A program made the position numbers and the translations under genes. From Oleispira sp036960605 (GTDB lineage: Bacteria > Pseudomonadota > Gammaproteobacteria > Pseudomonadales > Oceanobacteraceae), in the NCBI GenBank assembly GCA_036960605.1, contig JBALXI010000001.1, positions 1 through 64,000 on the forward strand: a stretch of 64,000 nt of DNA, given 5' to 3'. Positions 44,807 to 52,895 of the stretch are shown one piece after another. Position 1 is the first letter of the stretch. The number at the start of each line of letters is the position of its first letter. The notes beneath the pieces were generated by a model. That model searched no databases. It had not been told where the DNA came from and was given only the letters and a program-made list of their open reading frames with translations.

Positions 44807-45349
44807 ATGAGCCGTATTAACTTAGTGACTGAAGCCGCCGCCAACCCTGAGCAAGCAGAATTGTACTCAGCGATTCAAGGTCAGCTCGGCATGGTGCCAA
44901 ACTTCTTGAAAATATTTGCCAATTCACCCGCGGCACTGCGGGCATTTTTAGGCTTACACGGCATTGCAGGTGAAGGTAGTTTAGATCCGTTGACTCGTGA
45001 GCGTATTGCGCTTGGCTTGGCAGAACAAAATGCTTGTGAGTATTGTGTATCAGCTCATACGGCGATTGGTCGTAAAGCGGGGTTGTCGAGTGATGAAATC
45101 GAAGCGAACCGTGCGGGTACAAGCCAAGATGCTAAAGCGGGTGTAGCGGTTAAATTTGCTCGTTCATTAGCAGAGCATAATGGAGCAGTAACCACAGCAG
45201 AATTAATCGAAGTGCGTAATGCCGGATATGATGACGCTGAAATCGTTGAAATTATTACCCATGTGGGCATGAATATTTTAACCAACATTCTAGGTAAAGC
45301 GAGTCGAGTAGAAATCGATTTTCCTAAAGTAGAACTGAATCCTGCTTAG
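44807..45349 (+). CDS. Carboxymuconolactone decarboxylase / AhpD-like protein
   Basis: The 180-residue helical protein has the CMD-family thiol motif C-x2-C-x3-H in QNACEYCVSAHTAIGRKAG, with a preceding RERIALGLAE. Proteins with this motif can act as alkylhydroperoxidases with the two cysteines as redox centre. The ATG has AGAAAGGA upstream. It is the first gene after the divergent LysR promoter and is followed by a multi-domain flavoreductase. Confidence 0.88.
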   Translation: MSRINLVTEAAANPEQAELYSAIQGQLGMVPNFLKIFANSPAALRAFLGLHGIAGEGSLDPLTRERIALGLAEQNACEYCVSAHTAIGRKAGLSSDEIEANRAGTSQDAKAGVAVKFARSLAEHNGAVTTAELIEVRNAGYDDAEIVEIITHVGMNILTNILGKASRVEIDFPKVELNPA

Positions 45350-45454
45350 TATGTACTGCAAGCGGATTCTTATGAGTCCGTTTGTAGATTTTTATTTCAA
45401 TTGACATTAGCTTTTCACTCAGCCAATCATTAACAAGGCATCCAGGAGATTATC

Positions 45455-47116
45455 ATGGCTCACCAATACGCAAAAATTGCTTTTACCGAAACCGTTCGTC
45501 AAGTTCAAAGCGAGCAAAATAGTCGTAATGGTTATGCCGGTATGGATCAGGGTGAAGACTACAACTATTTATTGAGTCAAAACGAAGCCGATTTTATTCA
45601 GGCTCGTGATAGTTTTTATATGGCCAGCGTAAGCGAAACAGACTGGCCTTATTTGCAGCACCGAGGTGGGCCAAAAGGTTTTATGCAGGTGATTGATGAA
45701 TCAACACTTGGCTTTGCTGATTTTAGTGGTAATCGTCAATATGTGAGTACCGGAAATTTTAGAACCAATGACCGCGTTGCCTTGTTTTTTATGGACTATC
45801 CCAATCGTCGCCGTCTTAAAATGTTGGGTCGTATTGAATTAGTCGAAAATACAGATTGGGACTTGATGGCAACCTTAGAAGAAGCCAGTTCCGGTAAAGA
45901 AGGGCGCTATCGTGCCTCAGTTGAACGGGGTTTTCTTATTCATATCGAAGCCTTTGATTGGAACTGTCCGCAACACATTACGCCGCGTTTTAGTGAAGAT
46001 GAAATCGAAAAAGCCATTGCACCTTTATTGGCAGAAAACAAAGCACTAAAGGAGCAGTTAGAGCGTCCGCTAAAAGATGTGTTAAATAACGAATCTGAGC
46101 TAATTTGGGGAGATGGCGAGCTACCGTTAGTGGTTAGTGGTATTAGACAGCTAACTCCCAGAGTGCGCGCCTACGAATTTCGTCATCGTGATGGACTTGA
46201 TCTGCCCCAAGTAAGCGCAGGCACTCATCTTACCATTCCATTGCCGCCTTTAAAGAAAGGTGAGAAAGGTGAGAAAAGTGAAAGTAATAGATCGGCAAAA
46301 AGAGAACGCCATTATTCCATTTGCTCGAACCCAAACCGTCGTGATGTTTATGAAATCGCTGTGCTTAAAGAGGAGCAAGGTCAAGGTGGGTCTTTAGCTA
46401 TCCATCAACATCTGCAATTGGGGCAAGAGATTCACAGTGCTCTCGCAGAGAACCATTTCACGTTGCATGATGATAATCGTCCGGCTGTTTTATTTGCTGG
46501 GGGGATTGGTATCACGCCCATTAAAGCGATGGCACAAACTCTGCAGCACAGAGGTAATGCCTTAAGCATTCATTATGCAGGGCGTAGTTTCACTGAGATG
46601 CCTTTTCAAGACCGTTTGCAGCGTGCTTTTAAGCAGAACATTCACTTTTATTCTGCCGAATTACAGCAACGTTTAGATATTGAAAGCGTAATGAAACAAG
46701 AGATGATGCAAGCAGGTGATGAGGCTGTATTTTATGTTTGTGGCCCAAGTTCATTAATCGATGCGGTCATTACGTTAGGCCATTCGCTTAATATTCAGCC
46801 TGAACGAATCCGGTTTGAGCGCTTTAGTCATCACATTAGCGATGAAGCAAAACCGATTAGGGTTGAGTTTGCCAAATCCAATAAAGTGATTCAGGTAGAG
46901 AAAGATCAGACAATTTTGGATGCTGCGTTGGCGGCAGGTATTGAAATCCCCTTTAGTTGTAAAAGCGGAGATTGTAAAACCTGTGCGGTGAAAGTCTTAG
47001 CGGGTAAGCCGCAGCATTTTGATAACAGCTTGAGTAAGCATGAGCGCGTGGATGAAAGTTTAATGTGTCCATGCGTATCCCGTGCGATTGATGACAATCT
47101 TGTATTGGATGTTTAA
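45455..47116 (+). CDS. PNPOx-like / ferredoxin reductase / 2Fe-2S three-domain fusion
   Basis: The 553-residue protein combines a PNP-oxidase-like split-barrel domain (about 35-190: PYLQHRGGPKGFMQVID, NDRVALFFMDYPNRRRLKML), a ferredoxin-reductase FAD/NAD module (about 220-445: RHYSICSNP, VLFAGGIGITPIKAMAQ, FYVCGPSSL), and a C-terminal plant-type 2Fe-2S domain (CKSGDCKTC; final Cys in LMCPCV). It is a self-sufficient electron-transfer chain from NAD(P)H, and its acceptor is unknown. Between PNPOx and reductase parts is an extra lysine/glutamate-rich insertion (PPLKKGEKGEKSESNRSAKR) with a short tandem DNA repeat. Confidence 0.88.
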   Translation: MAHQYAKIAFTETVRQVQSEQNSRNGYAGMDQGEDYNYLLSQNEADFIQARDSFYMASVSETDWPYLQHRGGPKGFMQVIDESTLGFADFSGNRQYVSTGNFRTNDRVALFFMDYPNRRRLKMLGRIELVENTDWDLMATLEEASSGKEGRYRASVERGFLIHIEAFDWNCPQHITPRFSEDEIEKAIAPLLAENKALKEQLERPLKDVLNNESELIWGDGELPLVVSGIRQLTPRVRAYEFRHRDGLDLPQVSAGTHLTIPLPPLKKGEKGEKSESNRSAKRERHYSICSNPNRRDVYEIAVLKEEQGQGGSLAIHQHLQLGQEIHSALAENHFTLHDDNRPAVLFAGGIGITPIKAMAQTLQHRGNALSIHYAGRSFTEMPFQDRLQRAFKQNIHFYSAELQQRLDIESVMKQEMMQAGDEAVFYVCGPSSLIDAVITLGHSLNIQPERIRFERFSHHISDEAKPIRVEFAKSNKVIQVEKDQTILDAALAAGIEIPFSCKSGDCKTCAVKVLAGKPQHFDNSLSKHERVDESLMCPCVSRAIDDNLVLDV

Positions 47117-47158
47117 TTTCACCTTGTAATAAATGAGTTTTGATCAGAGGATTTTAGT

Positions 47159-47647
47159 ATGGATTTTAATATTACGGTAGAAGATAGTCGCAAGCCATTA
47201 CCGAACTTTAGTAAAGAGAGCGCGATCGAGAAGATACGATTAGCGGAAGATGGCTGGAATAATCAAAACCCTGAAAAAATTGCTACGGCCTATAGTCTCG
47301 ACAGCGTTTGGCGCAATCGTGATACCTTCGTTAACGGGCGCGCAGAAATTGTCGGTTTTTTAACGAGTAAATGGCAAAAAGAAAAAGAGTATCGTTTAAT
47401 TAAAGAGCTCTGGGCTTACAGCGAAAACCGTATTGCGGTGCGCTATGTTTATGAGTTTCAGAATGAAGGTGGGCAATGGTTTCGTGCCCATGGCAATGAG
47501 AACTGGCAGTTCAATGAGAAAGGCCTAATGACAGAACGCCATGCCAGTATTAACGATGTTGAAATTACTGACAGTGAGCGTAAATTTCATTGGCCTTTAG
47601 GTCGTCGCCCAGATGACCATGCGGGTTTATCTGAGCTAGGCCTGTAA
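47159..47647 (+). CDS. DUF1348 / NTF2-like protein
   Basis: A 162-residue protein of the DUF1348 type: EDGWNNQNPEKIATAYSLDS, VWRNRDTFVNGRAEIVGF and ENWQFNEKGLMTERHASIND, ending with GRRPDDHAGLSELGL. These are NTF2-fold proteins of unknown reaction. It is probably the third gene of the LysR-controlled operon (42 bases after the reductase fusion). Confidence 0.88.
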   Translation: MDFNITVEDSRKPLPNFSKESAIEKIRLAEDGWNNQNPEKIATAYSLDSVWRNRDTFVNGRAEIVGFLTSKWQKEKEYRLIKELWAYSENRIAVRYVYEFQNEGGQWFRAHGNENWQFNEKGLMTERHASINDVEITDSERKFHWPLGRRPDDHAGLSELGL

Positions 47648-47751
47648 AGCTCAGTCTTTCGAATAAAAAAGATAAATGAAATTGTCATTGCTCAATATTA
47701 ACGTCTATAACTGTCTAGATTAACGTGCTGGTATCGTCCTAAGGAGTCTAA

Positions 47752-47964
47752 ATGCCTAATGTAATCCTAGAATCGACAATTACTTGTCCTGACTGTGGTC
47801 ATAAAAAAACAGAAGAAATGCCAACCAATGCCTGCCAATATTTTTATGAATGTGAATCGTGCCATAAGCTGTTAAAGCCTTTGTCAGGGGATTGCTGTGT
47901 CTATTGTTCTTATGGCTCAGTCAAGTGCCCACCAATTCAGCAAGGCAGTGATTGTTGTACATAG
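47752..47964 (+). CDS. GDCCVxC-type cysteine-rich protein
   Basis: A 70-residue protein with thirteen cysteines or so: ITCPDCGHK, CQYFYECESCHKLLKP and GDCCVYCSYGSVKCPP. The GDCC-V-x-C motif defines a small family often encoded near mercury-resistance or cation-resistance genes, thought to bind metal. No mer genes are near here. The ribosome binding site is AAGGAG. It is probably an independent transcript. Confidence 0.85.
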   Translation: MPNVILESTITCPDCGHKKTEEMPTNACQYFYECESCHKLLKPLSGDCCVYCSYGSVKCPPIQQGSDCCT

Positions 47965-47980
47965 CTTCTAACCACTAGAT

Positions 47981-48022
47981 CTTATTTTATAGCCATACTC
48001 GGGCGTAAGTCTGTCATCTTAG
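47981..48022 (+). pseudogene. Short LysR gene relic
   Basis: This stretch (including CATACTCGGGCG and AAGTCTG) closely matches positions about 60115-60155 inside the LysR gene at 59.9 kb, apart from a lost base and several substitutions. In that gene it codes the conserved FYRHTRALSLT segment. Here stop codons and frameshifts leave no reading frame. It is the first of several gene fragments in 47965-48498, a gap that otherwise holds no gene. Confidence 0.45.
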
Positions 48023-48083
48023 GTTTGTCTTTTTTAGTCGAAGTCGCTGAAATAGTCGTTTAGGTCAAAAGAAAGCCTCAATT

Positions 48084-48211
48084 GTAATAGCAGAAGTGCG
48101 TGCCCCTACGCATGGGTAGACGTATTCTTTAGCCCTAACAAAGATGCCGTACACGTAATCGACAAATCGACTCTAGAGATTGTGAAGCCTTCTGGTAAGT
48201 ATGGCGTGTGA
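48084..48211 (+). pseudogene. Beta-propeller (YVTN-type) protein relic
   Basis: Translation gives VIAEVRAPTHG followed, after a frameshift, by VFFSPNKDAVHVIDKSTLEI and VKPSGKYGV then a stop. The pattern of a propeller blade (D-x-V-x-V-I-D-x-x-T-L-E-V-V) is plain, but there is no start, and the blade is isolated. The parent gene is not in the window. Confidence 0.4.
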
Positions 48212-48498
48212 AATAAAGCCCAATATGCGCGGGGGACTAGTCATTAGGATTGAATATTAATGTAATAGTTGAGAAATTAAGGTTGAAAATTACTAGTGTC
48301 TTTATGAGTCAATAATCGTTTTATTAACCTGATTTGATACATGTTATATTCTTAAAAGGCCGTCTATTTAGATAGCTTTTTTTATTGTTTTTAATTTTGT
48401 TATTAACTTTGATTTAATTGATAGAAACTTGTAAACTTGTCTGAAATTCACAGGATAATTAATATCTAAGTGATTCACGAAAATAAAGGAATATAAGT

Positions 48499-49080
48499 GT
48501 GATGAGTAAGTTGGTTTTTGTTGTATTCGTAATGACTATTTTAAATGGTTGCTCAGCAGTAAAATTCTACAATAATGCTCCTTTAGATGCGAAAACTACT
48601 TTTCAGGTTCATAACGTAGAACATATTAAACGTAGTAATTCCTACTTCGAAATTTATAAATTAAACTCAAAGAATTACGCTATTAGCTCCGCCAAAAGCT
48701 TGCGTAAAAATGCACTTGAATCATTAAATCACTCGATTATATTAACTGAGAATCAGCATTCTGAGCTAATAACTTCCCTAGAAAAAATCATCACTCATTA
48801 TAACTCTAGTCCTGTAGGCGAGATTGATATTATAGATTACAGGCTGGCGCTTAACGAAGTCAGTACTTATATTTCTAACAGTACAAGTCTAGTGATGGGA
48901 ACCGCAGAAACAGAAGCGACAAAATATGATTATCATGAAGTTGTTCTAAGAATACAGTTTGAAAATACTAAGAAAAGTTTCTTTAGCTCAGGTAAAGCAC
49001 TGAAGCTATATTTTAGTGGTAAATCGTATTATATAAATATTGACGATATTAAAGAGATTAAAGCCGATCTAGAACGATAG
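48499..49080 (+). CDS. Hypothetical lipoprotein
   Basis: A 193-residue lipoprotein (MSKLVFVVFVMTILNGCSAV, lipobox Leu-Asn-Gly-Cys) of no recognised family; AT-rich and of mixed alpha/beta character. GTG-ATG codons stand together at 48499 and 48502 behind AAAGGA, so the start is one or the other. The base composition is lower in GC than the genes to its left. It is the first intact gene of the accessory island, followed by a transposase relic. Confidence 0.7.
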   Translation: MMSKLVFVVFVMTILNGCSAVKFYNNAPLDAKTTFQVHNVEHIKRSNSYFEIYKLNSKNYAISSAKSLRKNALESLNHSIILTENQHSELITSLEKIITHYNSSPVGEIDIIDYRLALNEVSTYISNSTSLVMGTAETEATKYDYHEVVLRIQFENTKKSFFSSGKALKLYFSGKSYYINIDDIKEIKADLER

Positions 49081-49090
49081 CCCAGAAGGC

Positions 49091-49276
49091 CGTCGTATGT
49101 GTAGTCGCCGAATGTGGACGATAGAACCTGTGTTCGGAAATATTACCAGTAATAAAAGTTTGAACCGAATAGGATTTCGAGGCTAAGTAAAAGCGACCGC
49201 TCAGTGGCTAATGTGCTGTATGGTGCACAATATAGAGAAGCCATGGAAGAATAGTGAAGTAGAGAGTTGGGCCTAG
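49091..49276 (+). pseudogene. IS1182-like transposase C-terminal relic
   Basis: The translation reads RRMWTIEPVFGNITSNKSLN, RIGFRG, a stop, then VKATAQWLMCCMVHNIEKPW and a stop. R-x-x-x-x-EPVFG-x-I followed by G-F-R-x-R-G and W-x-x-x-x-x-x-HN-x-x-K is the C-terminal end of IS1182/IS4-type DDE transposases (the E is catalytic). No upstream part or terminal repeats are seen. The rest of the 49081-49429 gap shows no gene. Confidence 0.6.
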
Positions 49277-49429
49277 TCAGGTGTTATTAGAGACTCTGAA
49301 CGATCGAGTTTAGAGCTGTCTAAATTCATGTTTGACAAGGTGAGCGATATACTCGAATATCAATAACATTATTAAAAATCTCAATAAAACAGAGCAAATT
49401 AAACGGAATTTTTGAGGAGTAGGGGGGGC

Positions 49430-50256
49430 ATGTCTAAATATCGTATTTTTCTACACCCTCATTATACGCAAAATAGCGATTTCGGTTGGCAAGTAGTAAG
49501 AGTTTATATCCTGATATTTCATTTCATTTCACTACAGATCAGGCTCTATTTGGTATTCACCGCGATACATTTTCAATTTCGTATGCACGAGAGAAAATTG
49601 TAGGCAAGCATAAGTCCACTCAGTTTGCAGTGCCAATGGTTAGTTTCTGTGATCTAAAACTTTCAGAGTCAAAGGATCATATGGATAAATACTGAAATTA
49701 TGGAATCGGATTAAAGAAAGAGTGGGCAAGCAAAGAAGGCTTAAATCCTGTGTTTTATACAAATAAGTCAAGCCCATTTACGACCAGTTTCATAAAATCC
49801 GTAGAGGGGATCTATAAATCGATAGAGGATGTCGATGATCCTTGTTCACAGATAGTCGCGCAACAAAACTATATGGATATATTAAATACATATAGTCTCA
49901 TGAAAAATTATGAAGGGGGCTTGAAACGGCGTAATGGCAAGACCACAAGAAACTATAGATTTTCCGACGAACGTGAGTGGCGATATGTCCCATCGATTAC
50001 AGATAATTACTTTCCGTTTATTCCAATAGAAAATATTGATATAGACGAAAAGAAAGCCAGATTCAACCTAAGTATTTCACACTTACATCTTGAATTTTGT
50101 CCAGATAATATCAAATACCTAATTATTGAAAGTGATGCAGATATTAATCGTCTTATTGATCACTTAGAAAGTGTAAAAGGAAGGTTCGATGTGGCTACAA
50201 GAAGGCGGCTAGCAAGTAGGATACTTACTGCCGAACAGATAAATTCAGATGTCTAA
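49430..50256 (+). pseudogene. AbiGi-type abortive phage resistance protein, frameshifted and interrupted
   Basis: The AbiGi family pattern is plain in frame 1: PDISFHFTTDQALFGIHRD, YAREKIVGKHKSTQFAVPMV, SFCDLKLSESKDHMDKY, then a TGA at 49693-49695 where family members have Gly, then NYGIGLKKEWASKEGLNPVF. It continues in the same frame to 50256. The start (ATG at 49430 with GGAG and a run of seven G before it) is in a different frame, so a frameshift is also needed in the first 60 bases. AbiGi is the antitoxin-like partner of AbiGii in abortive infection systems; no AbiGii gene follows. Confidence 0.72.
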
Positions 50257-50266
50257 AAAACGTAGC

Positions 50267-50318
50267 GGGGTCAGGTCTTGTCTTTTGCCTAAGCGCACAA
50301 AATAAGACCTGGCTCTCA
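50267..50318. repeat. REP-like hairpin copy 1
   Basis: GGGTCAGGTCTTGTCTTTTG is followed by GCCTAAGCG and then an imperfect complement CAAAATAAGACCTGGCTC. It sits between the AbiGi pseudogene and the HEPN gene. It belongs to the family of hairpins with core GGGTCAGGTCTTG...CAAGACCTGACCC found six more times to 55.7 kb. Confidence 0.75.
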
Positions 50319-50345
50319 GGCTTATTTTGCATTATTTTTTTGGTG

Positions 50346-52079
50346 ATGATTATTAAGAATAGTATTAGTTTTTTTAAAGATTTTGAATGTTCAATAAAAT
50401 TCAAAATAAAAGGGATTGAAGAGGAGATTTTCTCAAATTTAATTGTTAATAATGGTGGGCTAGCACGACTAAAATCTGAATCGGGTGGTTTAAGATATAT
50501 AATAAATGGGATGCCACTTTCAGAGAATGAAAAAGAACGATTTTCAGGACGATCAAATTCAAAGCGCTATGTGTTTGTTGATTGTGGAGTAAGTGGGCCG
50601 TACATATACCCAAATTACATTATTGAGGGTGTTGAAGAAGAAAGCTATACAGGTATAGAGGTCTCCTTAACTGGATTTTCATCATGGTTTGATACTGATA
50701 CGTCGTATGAAATTACTGATACGGGTTTTAAAAAAGATTTACCAGATAAAAGCTTTGATGAAGTGGTAAATATTGATGGATGTAAATATAGGATTAGCAG
50801 TAATGGTTGTGTGGATGTTGAAAATATTAAGGCCCGTGATTTTTTAGTTTCTGAGTACACAACTATTAAAATTTTAAAAGTTAATGGAACCATTTCAGAG
50901 GCTGATGCGAAGAAACTAGCTAATGATATGAGGAAGTTGTTTTCGCTTTTACTTGGCTATCCTTTGGCTTTGGAGTATGTATGGTTGTTGGTTGAAACAA
51001 CACATATTAGGCGACCGTTGTATTTCCCTGCACAAGGTTCAGATAAAGACCCATTTGATAATAAAATAGATTGTATTATTTCCTCTTCATACCTTCATTC
51101 TAATGATGGTTGGAAAAAAATATTTAAAAATTATTACTCTAATCCAACTCAAGGAAGATTTCATAAGATATGGGGAGTTTTACCCACTTTATTTGATTAT
51201 AACGGTATTTGGGAGTATGAGTTGTTGGGGTATATTAGTGTTCTAGATGCTTATACTGATAAAGTTTCAAAAAAATATCGAAAGAAGTTGGATGAGGATG
51301 TGTACGCGCAATTAATAAGTAAATTAACGGGTGTTATTGATATTTTTCATAAAGAAATTGGCGCTGATTATGATGAGATAATTTCTAGCTTTAAAAATGG
51401 TGTGGGTGGAATTAAGAATACTAATTTACCCACTTTTAGAGAAAAGTTTAATTCTGTCTTTTCAGGAGAGAATAAGAATATTTTAGATATATTAGATTTC
51501 GATAATGATGATTTTTCAGCATTGTTAAAAATTCGTAACTCAGCTGCGCACGGCAATCCCGTCGCAACTAAATCTGATTTCGATTTGAATTTTGAGTGCA
51601 GGTTGAATTCGAAACTTAAGAGTATTTTATTTTATTTGGTGTACCTTGACTTTGGTTTTACATCTATGGAGTTTTTTGAATTTATTAGTCGGACCTTCAA
51701 TAGAACTATTAAAGGTGCAGGAGTTTCTGAATATAAATTAGATGGGATTTTAGGGTGTGAAGATTTTTATGAATTTTGTGATCTTGATTTATTGGAGGTT
51801 AGTAAAACTAACAAAATTAATATTGCTGTTGAAGTGGATGAGGAAAGCGGGATATATAAATTTAATCGACAAATAACGGATGAGATTTGGAAATGGATGT
51901 CAAGTATTGAAAAAGAGCATTCTAATATGGAAGATCATGTTCAGGCTTTTCTTAATGCGAGTGGAAGTAACCGTGTAAAGTATATAGCACGATCCTATGT
52001 ATTTTGTGGTGAAAAACATATTCAGATAAATGGAATGTGTTTAATTACTTTTGAGAAAGAGCTTGAAAAAACACTTTAG
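50346..52079 (+). CDS. ApeA-like HEPN-domain protein, probable phage defence ribonuclease
   Basis: A 577-residue AT-rich protein with a beta-rich N-terminal half (about 1-190) and a helical C-terminal half. The latter contains the HEPN ribonuclease motif R-x4-H in LLKIRNSAAHGNPVATKSDF (Arg397, His402). The N-terminal DFECSIKFKIKG-type segment plus C-terminal HEPN matches the layout of ApeA, a single-protein anti-phage system that cuts tRNA in infected cells. The assignment is by overall layout; no comparison was run. The ATG at 50346 is preferred; the ribosome binding site is weak. Surrounded by REP hairpins and broken defence genes. Confidence 0.62.
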   Translation: MIIKNSISFFKDFECSIKFKIKGIEEEIFSNLIVNNGGLARLKSESGGLRYIINGMPLSENEKERFSGRSNSKRYVFVDCGVSGPYIYPNYIIEGVEEESYTGIEVSLTGFSSWFDTDTSYEITDTGFKKDLPDKSFDEVVNIDGCKYRISSNGCVDVENIKARDFLVSEYTTIKILKVNGTISEADAKKLANDMRKLFSLLLGYPLALEYVWLLVETTHIRRPLYFPAQGSDKDPFDNKIDCIISSSYLHSNDGWKKIFKNYYSNPTQGRFHKIWGVLPTLFDYNGIWEYELLGYISVLDAYTDKVSKKYRKKLDEDVYAQLISKLTGVIDIFHKEIGADYDEIISSFKNGVGGIKNTNLPTFREKFNSVFSGENKNILDILDFDNDDFSALLKIRNSAAHGNPVATKSDFDLNFECRLNSKLKSILFYLVYLDFGFTSMEFFEFISRTFNRTIKGAGVSEYKLDGILGCEDFYEFCDLDLLEVSKTNKINIAVEVDEESGIYKFNRQITDEIWKWMSSIEKEHSNMEDHVQAFLNASGSNRVKYIARSYVFCGEKHIQINGMCLITFEKELEKTL

Positions 52080-52137
52080 ATTAAGGCGCGAGAAAATAAC
52101 TAACCAGACACCCATCATAGGGCTGCGGGCGAGGTCC

Positions 52138-52168
52138 GAGGGTCAAGTTTTGCCTTTTGCCTTAACGC
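52138..52168. repeat. REP-like half-copy 2
   Basis: GAGGGTCAAGTTTTGCCTTTTG begins this left-half copy, directly followed by the full hairpin at 52171. Tandem placement suggests repeated insertion or duplication. Confidence 0.6.
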
Positions 52169-52170
52169 AT

Positions 52171-52233
52171 GGGCGAGGGTCAGGTCTTGTGTTTTGCCTT
52201 GCGCGCACAAAACAAGACCTGACCCTCACGCCC
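52171..52233. repeat. REP-like hairpin copy 3 (best conserved)
   Basis: GGGCGAGGGTCAGGTCTTG... pairs with ...CAAGACCTGACCCTCACGCCC; about 20 base pairs with a small bulge and a GCGCGC-containing loop. It lies after the HEPN gene and is the most intact copy in the window. Confidence 0.8.
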
Positions 52234-52273
52234 GTGATAGCTTCGAACGGTGTTTTAATACCCCGTAAAAATC

Positions 52274-52352
52274 TATAACAAACGCGAGCACAACGCCAAC
52301 TTCGTTGGCTCCGACTCATAACAAGTTGCTCGCGGGTGTCGCGGGCGTTATA
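52274..52352 (+). other. attC-like integron recombination site
   Basis: TATAAC at the left end and GTTATA at the right end are inverted complements; GCGAGCA pairs with TGCTCGC; and a central GCCAAC-TTC-GTTGGC forms a six-pair hairpin. Length (79 bases), the TAACAA-like left end and GCGTTA right end are the form of integron attC sites. No integrase or second attC site is seen, so this is a candidate only. It would mark the end of a cassette carrying the HEPN gene. Confidence 0.45.
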
Positions 52353-52378
52353 TTCAAATTTTAATCTAGGAGTAGCTG

Positions 52379-52750
52379 TTGTCTTTTATTATCTTTGTTT
52401 TTAAGAGTATGTGTGTTGTAGCGATAGAGTTAATTACTTCTTACTTAATAGCAGGTGATTACTTCAGGGGAAGAAGAGGGCTCATGGTAGATATTTTAGC
52501 GGCCATGGCAATGATTCTAATAGGGTTGTTTCTTTCCTTTGGTGGTGCAGCCTGGCTGTCAATATGTGACAAAAGAAAGCTATCTGAAGGCGGTCCAATA
52601 ACTTTTGATTACGAGCGTTGCTCAAAGCATGCAGATGTACTTTCTGAGTGGGGTGAGCTCTTCCAAACCTCACTGGGTTTAAATCCAGTACTAGTAGCAA
52701 TATTATTCTATTTCATTGTTAAATGGGGACTTCCATTATTGAGGCGATGA
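52379..52750 (+). CDS. Hypothetical membrane protein
   Basis: A 123-residue protein with three hydrophobic helices (FKSMCVVAIELITSYLIAG, ILAAMAMILIGLFLSF, NPVLVAILFYFIVKWGLPL) around a soluble Cys-containing stretch (ICDKRKLSEGGP to YERCSKHAD). It starts with a TTG seven bases after TAGGAG. No family recognised. It sits between the attC-like site and a REP hairpin, and its AT-rich base use matches the rest of the island. Confidence 0.6.
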   Translation: MSFIIFVFKSMCVVAIELITSYLIAGDYFRGRRGLMVDILAAMAMILIGLFLSFGGAAWLSICDKRKLSEGGPITFDYERCSKHADVLSEWGELFQTSLGLNPVLVAILFYFIVKWGLPLLRR

Positions 52751-52761
52751 ATACAAGGCGC

Positions 52762-52814
52762 GAGGGTCAGGTCTTGCCTTTTGCCTTAAACGCACAAAAC
52801 AAGAATTGACCCTC
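52762..52814. repeat. REP-like hairpin copy 4
   Basis: GAGGGTCAGGTCTTGCCTTTTG pairs with CAAAACAAGAATTGACCCTC, with two mismatches. It lies directly after the hypothetical membrane protein gene and before the SLATT pseudogene. Confidence 0.75.
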
Positions 52815-52895
52815 GGCCAGTATTTATCTAATGGGATAAAATATTTTGTTTTTGATATTGCAATATTTCGGTTAGTTGATAAATGAAAAAAGAAG

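Noticed and set aside
48355..48385. CTATTTAGATAG followed by a T-run as a terminator
   Set aside because: The stem is only four pairs and the outer bases do not pair well; no gene ends just before it.
49412..49603. A 63-codon frame beginning near the G-run as an independent gene
   Set aside because: From 49430 it opens with a good ribosome binding site, but the AbiGi pattern is in the next frame; I read it as the broken start of the AbiGi pseudogene.
52138..52814. Repeats with fairly regular form suggesting a CRISPR array
   Set aside because: Copies are spaced by whole genes, form hairpins over their full length, and vary in completeness; they are REP-like elements next to a RAYT remnant.
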